A stretch of DNA of 64,000 bases, from the NCBI RefSeq assembly GCF_000171235.2, contig NZ_ABEA03000106.1, positions 40,262-104,261 on the forward strand, read 5' to 3'. Shown here one piece after another: positions 8,529-16,350 of the stretch. The notes under the pieces were generated by a model. That model did no database searches, was not told where the DNA came from, and saw nothing but the letters and a program-made list of their open reading frames with translations. The translations under genes were made by a program, and so were the position numbers. Numbering within the stretch: position 1 is the stretch's first letter; every line of letters starts with the position of its first letter. Source of the DNA: Geminisphaera colitermitum TAV2. GTDB lineage: Bacteria > Verrucomicrobiota > Verrucomicrobiia > Opitutales > Opitutaceae.

Positions 8529-9893
8529 ATGAATCTCGCCACTCACCTCGACCGCCACTTCCCACGTTACGAAAAATATAACCCGCTCGTTCCCGTTTGG
8601 TGCGTCACACCGAACGCCGGACACAACACGATCCGGTTTTTCGATACAACGCCCATCAGCCCCTCCGGACGTTACCTCGCCACCCTCCGCTTCCCCTTCG
8701 AAGATCGCCAGCCCGAGCCCGGCGACACGGCGCATGTCATCTTAACGGACCTCCACACTGGCACCGAAACCACCATCGCCGACACTCGCGGTTGGGAACA
8801 CCAACTCGGCGCCAACATCAACTGGGGCGGCACCGATCACGAACTGTTTTTCAACGACGTGGACACGGCCACCTGGACGCCTTTCGCGTGGAAACTCGAT
8901 CCACTCACCGGCGCTCGCCAACGCATGGAGGGCACCGTTTACCACGCCTCGCCCGATGGACGCTGGCTCATCTCGTCCAACCTCACCACGACCCGCAAAA
9001 CCCAATGCGGCTACGGCGTTCTTATCCCCGATGCCGCTTGTCCTCCCTGGCGCGTGGGTCCGGCGGCGGACGACGGTTTCTGGCTCACCGACACACGCAC
9101 TGGAAAGCGACGCCTCCTCGTATCCATCAGCGAAATACTGAAGCGGACCGCCGCTTCGCCTGCGCCCATTCGTTTTGACGCGCCCGCAGTGCCGACTGAT
9201 CCGGCGGCTTGTGAGATGATCGGTTTCCACAGCAAATTTAATCCGCAAGGCGACACCCTCATGCTCAGCCTCCGCTGGTTCACTGCGGGCGAAGAACCCG
9301 GCTGGGATATGTTCAAGAAAAACTACAAGGCCGTTAACTTCGCATGGGTCACGCTCCGCATTGATCCCGTCACGGGTAATACCGATTTGGATACGCTCCG
9401 TTGCGCCACCGGACCCGAACTCTGGCAACACCCCGGACACCACGCCACCTGGTTCCCGGATGGCCGACGCATCTCGCAAAACCTTGCGATTCCTGCCGCC
9501 GGTTCCGGCAACGAATTGCGTCTTGTCGAAGTCAATGCCGACGGCACCGGTCTGCGCATCATTCCCGGCACCGACACGCCCAAAATCCCAGGTTCCGGCC
9601 ATCCAACGGTGTATCCAGACGGGCATCACATTCTCACGGATACCTACACCAACGAGCGCACCGCCTTTGGTGACGGCACGGTGCCGCTCCGCTGGATCAA
9701 TCTGCCAACCAGCACCGAGAAATGCCTTGTTCGCATCGACACGCTCAACCCCGCATCCGCCACGCATTCCGTGCTCCGCTGCGACCCGCATCCGGCGTGG
9801 GACCGCACCTGGCGTTACATCGCATTCAACGGCATGGATGCCGGCGTTCGCCGCGTTTACATCGCCGACCTGCAAAGCATGATTGGCCGCTAA
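8529..9893 (+). CDS. TolB/PD40-like beta-propeller protein
   Basis: A protein of 454 residues without a signal peptide. It contains repeated beta-propeller blades with D-G/P-D-G-R turns (ISPSGRYLATL, ASPDGRWLISS, WFPDGRRISQN, VYPDGHHILTD), as in WD40-like PD40/TolB proteins. The blade content and the HPTVYPDGHHILTD segment also recall oligogalacturonate lyases (family PL22), which are cytoplasmic seven-bladed propellers acting on pectin oligomers; I could not identify their manganese-binding residues with certainty, so the assignment stays general. It is divergent from a LacI regulator and near a pectate-lyase-like beta-helix gene, which fits an oligosaccharide-degrading role. Confidence 0.7.
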   Translation: MNLATHLDRHFPRYEKYNPLVPVWCVTPNAGHNTIRFFDTTPISPSGRYLATLRFPFEDRQPEPGDTAHVILTDLHTGTETTIADTRGWEHQLGANINWGGTDHELFFNDVDTATWTPFAWKLDPLTGARQRMEGTVYHASPDGRWLISSNLTTTRKTQCGYGVLIPDAACPPWRVGPAADDGFWLTDTRTGKRRLLVSISEILKRTAASPAPIRFDAPAVPTDPAACEMIGFHSKFNPQGDTLMLSLRWFTAGEEPGWDMFKKNYKAVNFAWVTLRIDPVTGNTDLDTLRCATGPELWQHPGHHATWFPDGRRISQNLAIPAAGSGNELRLVEVNADGTGLRIIPGTDTPKIPGSGHPTVYPDGHHILTDTYTNERTAFGDGTVPLRWINLPTSTEKCLVRIDTLNPASATHSVLRCDPHPAWDRTWRYIAFNGMDAGVRRVYIADLQSMIGR

Positions 9894-9975
9894 GGACGCA
9901 GGCGGGACGTCGCCGCTCCATCCGACTCAAAACAAGCCGCATCCCCGAAATACTGGACAAAGGGGCGGTGGCTTG

Positions 9976-10659
9976 CTACCGGCTGGTGCGGTCTTTCCCT
10001 GACATGAAGGTGAAGATCAACACCCAGAAACAGACGATGATTGCCGCCACCGGTAGTTGCAGCGCCGGGGGCATGAAATAGATCACCAACACGCCTGGTA
10101 TCCAGACAGACATTACGGCGACAATGAGCGGGAAATAACGGTCGAAGAGGAAGTCTTTGGTGAAGATTTTACGCCATGCGGAGGCGGAAAAATTCGCTTC
10201 GCGCCAGACAAAGATGATCAGGATCAGGCCGTTGGCTATCGGGCTGTAACCGAGTTGATCGACAACGAGTTTCTTGGCGAGTGTGGGCCAGTCGTTGCCT
10301 GCGCCGAACCAGATTGTCTGGCAGCGATAAAACCAGTCGGACGCCATTCCGGCGCATCCCCAGACGAGAGAGCCGAAGAAAAAGTCGCGCAGGTTCTGGC
10401 AAGTGGCACGGCCACGTTGAAAGAAGATGACTCGCAGGAGTTCGGGCAGAAGACCCGCAGAGAGCACGTAAATGCAGAATGAAAAAGGGTAGCCGACGCG
10501 GGTTTTGAAATCGGCCACTTGTTGCAGGGCGTGCCGGAAGTAGTCGTTGGTTGAATACGCGGTGATGAAGAGGAGCAGGAGCGCCCACAGCACCGCGCCT
10601 GGTCGCAGATTGGTCCGGGCCGCCTGGCCCGCCGTTTTAAGAGAGTCCCGCAAATTCAT
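9976..10659 (-). CDS. Mpv17/PMP22-like integral membrane protein
   Basis: A protein of 227 residues with about four to five hydrophobic segments. The second half follows the Mpv17/PXMP2 pattern closely: W-C-A-G around residue 100, then KKLVVDQLGYSP, where family members have a K-x-L-x-D-Q-x-G-F-x-P, and near the end VWIPGVLVIYFMPPALQLPV followed by a W-rich segment, where the family has W-P-x-x-Q-x-x-N-F-x-x-V-P-x-x-x-R. The family is best known from mitochondrial and peroxisomal membranes of eukaryotes. A bacterial copy is unusual, and nothing next to it hints at a function. The gene stands alone: a 321-base gap precedes it and a convergent gene follows it. Confidence 0.65.
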   Translation of the reverse strand: MNLRDSLKTAGQAARTNLRPGAVLWALLLLFITAYSTNDYFRHALQQVADFKTRVGYPFSFCIYVLSAGLLPELLRVIFFQRGRATCQNLRDFFFGSLVWGCAGMASDWFYRCQTIWFGAGNDWPTLAKKLVVDQLGYSPIANGLILIIFVWREANFSASAWRKIFTKDFLFDRYFPLIVAVMSVWIPGVLVIYFMPPALQLPVAAIIVCFWVLIFTFMSGKDRTSR

Positions 10660-10980
10660 AGTTGGGGAAACGCTACTTCTCCTGTATCCAAATTTTCAAG
10701 ATCATTGGAGATGTGATACCAACAGGATTTAATTTTCAGACAGTTTCACGCGAAGCGACAGTATGCCATGAACGGAATTTTCGAGTTAGAGACAATGCCG
10801 TCTAATCCCCCAATCCCGATCTCCAAACCAACCGCCAATGGTCGCGAATGATCGCGAATAAAATCCATTTTTGACTACGGATATCTCAGGTTGGCTCTGC
10901 CAAAACCGAAATCTTTTTCACCACGGATTACAGGCGCGGCGGAGGCCTCGGAGAGGCCTCCCTACCGTTCCTGCCTAACA
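10660..10980. other. Intergenic region with a palindromic repeat
   Basis: These 321 bases hold no credible gene. They must contain the promoter of the Mpv17-like gene and the 3' end of the DUF3108 gene. The only clear structure is the inverted repeat at 10941-10961; the rest is unremarkable and locally AT-richer. Confidence 0.6.
10941..10961. repeat. Dispersed palindrome GGAGGCCTC-N3-GAGGCCTCC
   Basis: Nine-base perfect arms with a three-base loop, followed by CTACCG. The same palindrome, reverse oriented with its GTAGG flank, is at 46616-46636, so this is a dispersed intergenic repeat. Confidence 0.8.
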
Positions 10981-11853
10981 TCAGTCAAGGAGGTCTTTGT
11001 CGCCGTTTTTTGCTTCGAGTTGGGTGTTGGTCGCGAGTGTGGTGGTGGGGGAGCGGTATCGGGTGAGCAGTCCAATGGCAGTGCCAATCGGTAATTTGAC
11101 TTCGAAGCGCACAGGCAGTCGTCGTTCGTCGCAGGCGAGCCAGACTCGGATTTTACCGCCTTTCTTAAAAATCCCTTGTGGGTTGGTTTCCATTTGGGGG
11201 AGCACCAAGAGGGCTTCTTGTGCGCGTGATGTGGCGGTGGGGATTTTTTCGTAGCCCAACGCATGAAGGGTGAGGGGATAGATGCGGTTGTCGAAGATCA
11301 CATGGATGGTGCGTGTGTCGCCGGGGTGTGGGTTCCACGCGCGGGCTTGGATAAGGGCGGTAATGAATTCCATGGGCTGGCTGTCATCGGGCAGGGGTAT
11401 GTGCGTATTGCGTTCGGGACGCAGGTTGTCGGTGTAGTTGGCTTCGTTGGCAGCGTAGTCGAACAGGATGTTCATGCTGGTGCGCTTGGTGCGGGAGCGG
11501 GTGGTGGCGGTGGCCATGAGGAGGCGGCCGTCATGGGGGTCGATCAGTGACTCGGCGGTGCCGTCAAACGCATAGAGTGTGCGCACCAGTCCGCGTGAGG
11601 CGGTCACTATTTTGATGCGTGTTTGCGGGGTTGCGGATTGTGCGTCGGCTTGCGCGGATACGTGTACGCCGCCTGCTGTGCCAAGGGGGCCCCATTTTAC
11701 TTTGAAATAAAATTCTTCGCCATCGCAGATGCGTTCGAGCGAGGAGGACGGGGGGGGGGAGGGGGGAGAGGCGGCAGGTAGGGAGGGGGGCGTCGTGCAA
11801 GCGATTAGGTTGCAGGCAAGTAGCAGGTTGAGCGTACGAATGCGGGGAGGCAT
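10981..11853 (-). CDS. DUF3108-family exported protein
   Basis: A protein of 290 residues. The N-terminus (LLLACNLIACTTPP) is a signal peptide with a possible lipobox ending LIAC, so it may be a lipoprotein. The rest matches the DUF3108 pattern: EEFYFKVKWGPLGTAGG near the start, a central stretch on conversion of stored values (DYAANEANYTDN) and a late beta-rich part with GKIRVWLACDERRLPVRFE. The function of the family is unknown; it is often found near envelope genes. A tract of 10 C on the coding strand (plus-strand G 11750-11759) lies between signal peptide and domain, encoding SPPSPPPSS, where a slip would prevent synthesis of the mature domain. It follows lutC-side genes convergently with none; the next gene downstream on this strand is Mpv17-like. 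Confidence 0.75.
   Translation of the reverse strand: MPPRIRTLNLLLACNLIACTTPPSLPAASPPSPPPSSSLERICDGEEFYFKVKWGPLGTAGGVHVSAQADAQSATPQTRIKIVTASRGLVRTLYAFDGTAESLIDPHDGRLLMATATTRSRTKRTSMNILFDYAANEANYTDNLRPERNTHIPLPDDSQPMEFITALIQARAWNPHPGDTRTIHVIFDNRIYPLTLHALGYEKIPTATSRAQEALLVLPQMETNPQGIFKKGGKIRVWLACDERRLPVRFEVKLPIGTAIGLLTRYRSPTTTLATNTQLEAKNGDKDLLD
11750..11759. repeat. Poly-G tract, 10 G on the plus strand
   Basis: It lies just after the signal peptide of the DUF3108 gene. It is followed by A and six more G. Confidence 0.85.
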
Positions 11854-11885
11854 GTTGGGGATTGAGCTGGAGGGAGTGGTTTTCG

Positions 11886-12590
11886 TCAGTCCATGAGGAG
11901 GGCGATTTGTTCGCCGGGGCCGTGGACGCCTTCAATGAGAATGCCTTCGACGTCCGCCGTGCGTGAGGGGCCGGTGCACCAGATTAGGTTGGGGTCGTCG
12001 GGGAAGGCCGCAATGGCATCGGTGACGGTCGCGTGGAGTTGCGCACGGGTGAGCGTGGCAATGTGTACCCAGGGCGCGAGTGCGGCGAGGCGGCTGCTGG
12101 TTGTCAGGTCGCCGAGAACGAGGGAGCCGGTTTCGGCAATGGCGGCGAGGGCGCGGGTGATGCCGAATTGGTAGTCGTCAACGCGTGTGCGGTCGAAGGT
12201 GGTCTCGAGCGTAATGGGCTCAGCGCCGGGGGGGGGGGCGGTGAGCGCGGGGGCAAATTGCGCAAGGAGGACGGGGTCGCAGTAGCCGTGAGTAAGTTTT
12301 TTCTCGCGGAGCCAGGCGGCGAGTGCGGCGGGACCTCCGGCGAGCGGGGTGCCGTGAACGAGTTTGGCGCGCTCACTGAATGCGCGCCAGAGGTCGGCGT
12401 CGGGGCCGGTGAGTGCGGAGGCAATTGCAGGGGAGACAGCAACGTCGTCGGGGAATTCTGGATACGCGGCGCGTTCGGCGATGGGCGCAAGGGCGTCGCG
12501 GACGCGGGCAAGGATGGTGTCGCGGGAGGAACGGGAGGCGGGGGAGGCGTGAGCGGCGGGGGAAGCGGGAGAGGAGGATGATGCAGTCAT
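11886..12590 (-). CDS. lutC: LutC/YkgG-type L-lactate utilisation protein
   Basis: A protein of 234 residues of the LUD domain family. The end carries the diagnostic TGPSRTADVEGILIEGVHGP. LutC acts with LutA and LutB in oxidation of L-lactate to pyruvate in the cytoplasm. It is the last gene of the minus-strand cluster lutA, yhcG-like, lutB, lutC and is separated from lutB by 98 AT-rich bases. An 11-C tract on the coding strand (12228-12238) encodes APPPGAEP in the middle of the protein. The N-terminus is unusually rich in Ser/Ala (MTASSSSPASPAAHAS), so the exact start is less certain. Confidence 0.9.
   Translation of the reverse strand: MTASSSSPASPAAHASPASRSSRDTILARVRDALAPIAERAAYPEFPDDVAVSPAIASALTGPDADLWRAFSERAKLVHGTPLAGGPAALAAWLREKKLTHGYCDPVLLAQFAPALTAPPPGAEPITLETTFDRTRVDDYQFGITRALAAIAETGSLVLGDLTTSSRLAALAPWVHIATLTRAQLHATVTDAIAAFPDDPNLIWCTGPSRTADVEGILIEGVHGPGEQIALLMD
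12228..12238. repeat. Poly-G tract, 11 G on the plus strand
   Basis: It lies inside lutC (coding strand C, Pro-Pro-Pro). Its 3' flank is CG, one of the exceptions to the AG rule. Confidence 0.85.
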
Positions 12591-12688
12591 TTTTTTAGAC
12601 AGAATTAACAGAATTTAGAGAATTGTCGGAATTGTAATTAGCTATTGTTTAGTGCGTTGTCTGTTTTTTGTGGTTCGTTCTGTTTTGT

Positions 12689-14107
12689 CTAAGAGTTGGG
12701 TGTGGGTGTATTCGTTTTTTGGTGTTGCCGGAACCATTTGCGGAATTTGCCGCCGCGCCATTCGGGGAGGCCGCGGGTGTTGACCCAGGTTTTGCCAGCG
12801 CGGGGCATGAGGGCGGTGGGCACGAGTTTGGAGAGGCCACCAGTGGCCATGGCGGTTTTCCAGAGGGTGGGGCTGGTGGCGAGGAGGCCGAAGGCCCCCA
12901 TCGGGGGAACGTCAGCAGCGGCGACTTTGCTTTTTTCTTGTTTGGCGCGGTCGCGGAGGCGGAGGAGCAGGTCGGGGATGGGGATGTTGACGGGGCAGAC
13001 TTCGTTGCACGCGCCGCAGAGGCTGGAGGCTTTGGGGAGGTCGGCCATTTCGGGGAATTTTTTCCCGGCAAGGAGGGGTGAGAGGACGGCTCCGACGGGG
13101 CCGGGATAGACGGCGCGGTAGGCGTGGCCGCTGGCTTGGCGATAAACGGGGCAGACGTTGAGGCAGGCGGCGCAGCGGATGCAGCGGAGGATTTCGCGGC
13201 AGTTGCTGGCAAGCACGTCGCTGCGTCCGTTGTCCACAAAGATGACGTGCATTTCATCGGGTCCGTCGGGTTGGTTGGCAGACTTGGGGCCGCGAATGAA
13301 TTCGGTGTAGGAGGTGAGTTGCTGGCCGGTGGCGGAGCGGGCAAGGAGGTTCAAGAAGACGCCGAGGTCGCGGTCGCGTGGTAGTATTTTTTCGATACCG
13401 ACGAGGGCGATGTGAACGGGTGTGGCGGCGAGGCAGAAGCGGGAGTTGCCTTCGTTGGTGACGAGGACGAGGCGTCCGCTTTCGGCGGATACAAAGTTGG
13501 CTCCGCTGAGGCCGACGTCGGCGGCGAGGTATTTGTGGCGGAGGTGCTGGCGGGCGCGGCGGGTGATGGTGGTGGGGTCGTCGTTGTAGGCGCCGAGTCC
13601 GTTTTTCTCAAAGGAGGTGGCGATTTCGCGGCGGTTTTTGTGGATGATGGGTTTGACGATGTGCGAGGGGTGGTCGTGGTCGATTTGGATGATGAATTCG
13701 CCGAGGTCGGTTTCGAGGCATTCCATGCCGCGTTTTTCGAGGTAATCGGCGAGGTGGATTTCTTCGCTGACCATGGTTTTGGCTTTCACCATTTTGGTGG
13801 CGCCGCGGGCTTGCATGATGCGGTGGACGTGGGCGCAGGCTTCGTCGGCGTCGGTGGCCCAGTGGACTTGCGCGCCGTTGGCAGTGAGGCGGGCTTCGAC
13901 TTGGGGGAGGTAGGTGTCGAGGTTTTCGACGACGTGTTGTTTGATGCGTCCGGCGAGGTGGCGGAGTTTGTTGGGGGTGGTGTAGCTGTTGGTGAGGGCG
14001 CGGAGGCGGGCGTCGTAACCGGATTTGGAGCCGTCGTAAACGGCGGCGCGGGTGGCAGGTTTGTCGGCGGCGAGGCGGGCGGCAAATTGGTCAATGGGCT
14101 GGCGCAT
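12689..14107 (-). CDS. lutB: LutB-type iron-sulfur L-lactate oxidation protein
   Basis: A protein of 472 residues. It combines an N-terminal LUD domain with two ferredoxin-type 4Fe-4S sites, CIRCAACLNVCP and CGACNEVCPVNIP, and a C-terminal DUF3390 tail. The motif SAESGRLVLVTNEGNSR is characteristic. LutB is the electron-carrying subunit of the LutABC lactate oxidase system. It is the third gene from the promoter side of the cluster, separated from lutA by an inserted nuclease gene (14136-15308). Together with the adjacent rhaB, it could oxidise lactate derived from rhamnose. Confidence 0.93.
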   Translation of the reverse strand: MRQPIDQFAARLAADKPATRAAVYDGSKSGYDARLRALTNSYTTPNKLRHLAGRIKQHVVENLDTYLPQVEARLTANGAQVHWATDADEACAHVHRIMQARGATKMVKAKTMVSEEIHLADYLEKRGMECLETDLGEFIIQIDHDHPSHIVKPIIHKNRREIATSFEKNGLGAYNDDPTTITRRARQHLRHKYLAADVGLSGANFVSAESGRLVLVTNEGNSRFCLAATPVHIALVGIEKILPRDRDLGVFLNLLARSATGQQLTSYTEFIRGPKSANQPDGPDEMHVIFVDNGRSDVLASNCREILRCIRCAACLNVCPVYRQASGHAYRAVYPGPVGAVLSPLLAGKKFPEMADLPKASSLCGACNEVCPVNIPIPDLLLRLRDRAKQEKSKVAAADVPPMGAFGLLATSPTLWKTAMATGGLSKLVPTALMPRAGKTWVNTRGLPEWRGGKFRKWFRQHQKTNTPTPNS

Positions 14108-14135
14108 GGTGGAATTGGGTTAAATGGGTTGCTTG

Positions 14136-15308
14136 CTAGAGGTCGGCAGCGGAGGAGGGGGGGGGGGGGAGGGCAGCGGCGCTGAGTTGGTAGAATTCGT
14201 GGAGTTTGGCTTGGAGGAATTTTTTGTCGGGGAGTTGTAGTTCGTATTCCGCTACAAGCGCGGGGGAGAGGCTGCGGCTGAGGGCGTACTCAACGACTTC
14301 GTTGTCCTTGGTCGCACAGAGGAGGAGGCCGATCGAGGGGTTTTCATGGGGTTTACGAACGTCGCGATCCAGGGCTTCGAGATAAAAATCGAGTTGCCCG
14401 ATGTGCGCGGGTTGGAATTCCTCGATTTTAAGGTCGATGGCCACAAGGGCGTTGAGGCCGCGATGGAAAAAGAGGAGGTCGATGGCGAAGTCTTTGCCGC
14501 CAACTTGGAGGCGGTGTTCGCTGCCAATGTAACAAAAATCGCGTCCGAGTTCGGTCAGGAAGCGGCGGAGGTTTTGCACCAGGGCGTGGTGCAGATCGGC
14601 TTCGTTGTGCTTGTCGGGGAGGTTCAGGAAATCGAGCAGGTAGCTGTCTTTGAAAATGCTCAGGGCGTCGGGATGCAGTTTTCGCAGGGGCGCCGAGGTA
14701 ATTGGCGGGGATAGGACGGTGCGCTCAAAAAGGGCACTGTTGAGTTGGCGTTCGAGTTCGCGGTAGCTCCAGTGCTCACGAAGGGTCATGCGAAGGTAAA
14801 ACTCGCGTTCTTCGGGGCGTTTGGCGCGGGAAAGAATCAGCAGATTATGGCTCCATGGTAATTGTCGCGACAGTGTCGCGACAATTGAATCGTTCTCATA
14901 TGTCTCGTAAAACTGTCTGGCTCTAAACAGGTTACTTCTGGTGAAACCCTTGATATCAGGGTGGCGTCGGGCGATGTAAGCAGCGAGTTGGGGGATGGTT
15001 CCTTCGCCCCATTCGGCGGTGGCAAGTTTGCTGCTGATATATTCTCCGACGCGCCAGTAGAGTTCGACCAGCGCACTGTTGATCGCCTGAAAAGTCCGTT
15101 CGCGCGCAGTCTGGATCAGGCCAACAAGTTCGGCAAACGAGGCTTCGGACGTAGAGAGGGAAGGGGGGGGTGGGGGGGGGGGAGAGGCCGCTTGCGTAAT
15201 GGCGTCGATGACAAGCGAACGTTTACCAGTCCTGTCGGGCTTGGCGGCTCTGGTTTTGGTGGACGTGGCGGGCTTAGCAGACTTGGCGTTTTTGGAGGTC
15301 GGAGGCAT
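14136..15308 (-). CDS. YhcG/DUF1016-family PD-(D/E)XK nuclease-like protein within the lut operon
   Basis: A protein of 390 residues. After a basic Lys/Ala-rich leader and a proline tract ([11 protein letters not shown]), the DUF1016 N-terminal domain follows (INSALVELYWRVGEYI; VATLSRQLPWSHNLLIL), then the PD-(D/E)XK-like core around residues 270-320 (FAIDLLFFHRGLNALVAIDLK, shown in part as DLLFFHRGLNALVAIDLK; PSIGLLLC). The family is linked to DNA processing and defence islands. It is inserted between lutB (28 bases away) and lutA (67 bases away) in the same direction. Tracts of 8 and 11 C near the N-terminus and 13 C in the final codons make it one of the most tract-rich genes here. A 27-base palindrome lies inside it and a related one just upstream of its start. 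Confidence 0.85.
   Translation of the reverse strand: MPPTSKNAKSAKPATSTKTRAAKPDRTGKRSLVIDAITQAASPPPPPPPSLSTSEASFAELVGLIQTARERTFQAINSALVELYWRVGEYISSKLATAEWGEGTIPQLAAYIARRHPDIKGFTRSNLFRARQFYETYENDSIVATLSRQLPWSHNLLILSRAKRPEEREFYLRMTLREHWSYRELERQLNSALFERTVLSPPITSAPLRKLHPDALSIFKDSYLLDFLNLPDKHNEADLHHALVQNLRRFLTELGRDFCYIGSEHRLQVGGKDFAIDLLFFHRGLNALVAIDLKIEEFQPAHIGQLDFYLEALDRDVRKPHENPSIGLLLCATKDNEVVEYALSRSLSPALVAEYELQLPDKKFLQAKLHEFYQLSAAALPPPPSSAADL
14157..14169. repeat. Poly-G tract, 13 G on the plus strand
   Basis: It lies in the last ten codons of the YhcG-like gene (LPPPPSSAADL). A slip would change only the C-terminal tail. It is followed by AGGG. Confidence 0.9.
14860..14886. repeat. 27-base palindrome inside the YhcG-like gene
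   Basis: Two perfect 13-base arms, AATTGTCGCGACA and its reverse complement, around a single central G. It encodes part of DSIVATLSRQLP. A related palindrome lies upstream of the same gene at 15325-15355. Confidence 0.85.
15163..15182. repeat. Paired poly-G tracts, 8 and 11 G split by one T
   Basis: They lie in the 5' part of the YhcG-like gene ([10 protein letters not shown], near residue 45). The second run (15172-15182) is followed by AGAG. Confidence 0.85.
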
Positions 15309-15324
15309 TTGTTATTAATTTCTC

Positions 15325-15355
15325 TAAATTGGTGCGACAGTGTCGCCACAATTTA
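15325..15355. promoter_or_regulatory. Palindromic candidate operator upstream of the YhcG-like gene
   Basis: Arms TAAATTGGTGCGACA and TGTCGCCACAATTTA around a central G, with two mismatches. It shares the core GCGACAGTGTCGC with the palindrome inside the gene and ends 17 bases before its ATG, where a promoter or operator is expected. Role inferred. Confidence 0.5.
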
Positions 15356-15375
15356 GATTTTTTAATCAATATTTG

Positions 15376-16236
15376 TTACATCTTGAGCACGCCAGCGTTG
15401 CGCAGGGAGTCGCGGAGCAGTTGCGAGATGTGCATGATTTTTATCGGGCGTCCGCCTTTGGCGGCGAGGCCGCTGAGGCTCATCAAGCAACTCATGTCGA
15501 TCGACACGATGTAGTCCGGATTCTCGGCAAGAATGTGGTCGAGTTTGAGTTCTCCCATCGCCTTTGAAATGTGCGGGAAGGTCACCGAGAACGTGCCGCC
15601 GAAACCACAACATTGCTCGGCCTCGCCGAAGGGCAGGACTTGCAGGCCGGTGATGGTGTTGAGGAGCGTGTGCACCGCCGCGGGGGTCGGCGTGCCGCGT
15701 GAGTGACAGGAGCGGTGAAACGCCACTTTGCCATCGAACTTGCCCGGCCACGAAGTGACGCCGAGGCCGTTGACGATGTAGTCGGTCAATTCCCAAGTAC
15801 GCGCACCAAGCGCGGCAACTTCGGGGAGATCGGGCTCGTTCTCAAATTCGAGCAACGCGCCGTGAAACATCATCGCCGCGCACGAACCGGAAGGGACGAT
15901 CACGGGCACGTCCGCCGCAGTCGTGTTGATGGCCTTCGCATCGCCAGCGGTGCTCATGGCTGCGGCGTCATTGGCAAATGTCTTCACCGTGTGGCGCACG
16001 ACCTTGCGCGAGGCAGGCCAGTCGCCGCCGTTGAACGCGGGTTGGCCGCAGCAGGTTTGCGCCTCGGGAAACGAAATCTCGCAACCCAGGTATTCGAGCA
16101 CCTCGACGGTGGCGATGGCTACGTCGTCGTAGATGGCATCGCACAGGCACGTGGCCATGAGTTGCAGGCGTTTGCCGTTAGGACGCGGGGCGCGGTGGTG
16201 ATGGGAGCTCATGCGGGAGGTCAGGTCGGCATTCAT
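15376..16236 (-). CDS. lutA: LutA-type L-lactate oxidation protein
   Basis: About 286 residues from the ATG at 16236 (16212 is an equally possible start). It contains two cysteine-rich CCG domains: TCCGQPAFNGGDWP in the first half and EQCCGFGGTFSV in the second, each preceded by its distal Cys (ATCLCD; HRSCHSRGTPTP). LutA is the CCG-domain subunit of the iron-sulfur L-lactate oxidising complex. It is the promoter-proximal gene of the minus-strand cluster and diverges from rhaB with about 115 bases between their starts. That arrangement suggests shared control, since rhamnose breakdown yields lactaldehyde and then L-lactate. Confidence 0.92.
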   Translation of the reverse strand: MNADLTSRMSSHHHRAPRPNGKRLQLMATCLCDAIYDDVAIATVEVLEYLGCEISFPEAQTCCGQPAFNGGDWPASRKVVRHTVKTFANDAAAMSTAGDAKAINTTAADVPVIVPSGSCAAMMFHGALLEFENEPDLPEVAALGARTWELTDYIVNGLGVTSWPGKFDGKVAFHRSCHSRGTPTPAAVHTLLNTITGLQVLPFGEAEQCCGFGGTFSVTFPHISKAMGELKLDHILAENPDYIVSIDMSCLMSLSGLAAKGGRPIKIMHISQLLRDSLRNAGVLKM

Positions 16237-16350
16237 TGAGGCGGCCCGGAGGCATGGATTGCAAACCTGTTTCTGACACGTTCTGGTAGAATTTGAGAGT
16301 TTTTGGTAGATTTCGGAAGGCGACTCGGGCAACGTCCTGCGCTTTCCATC

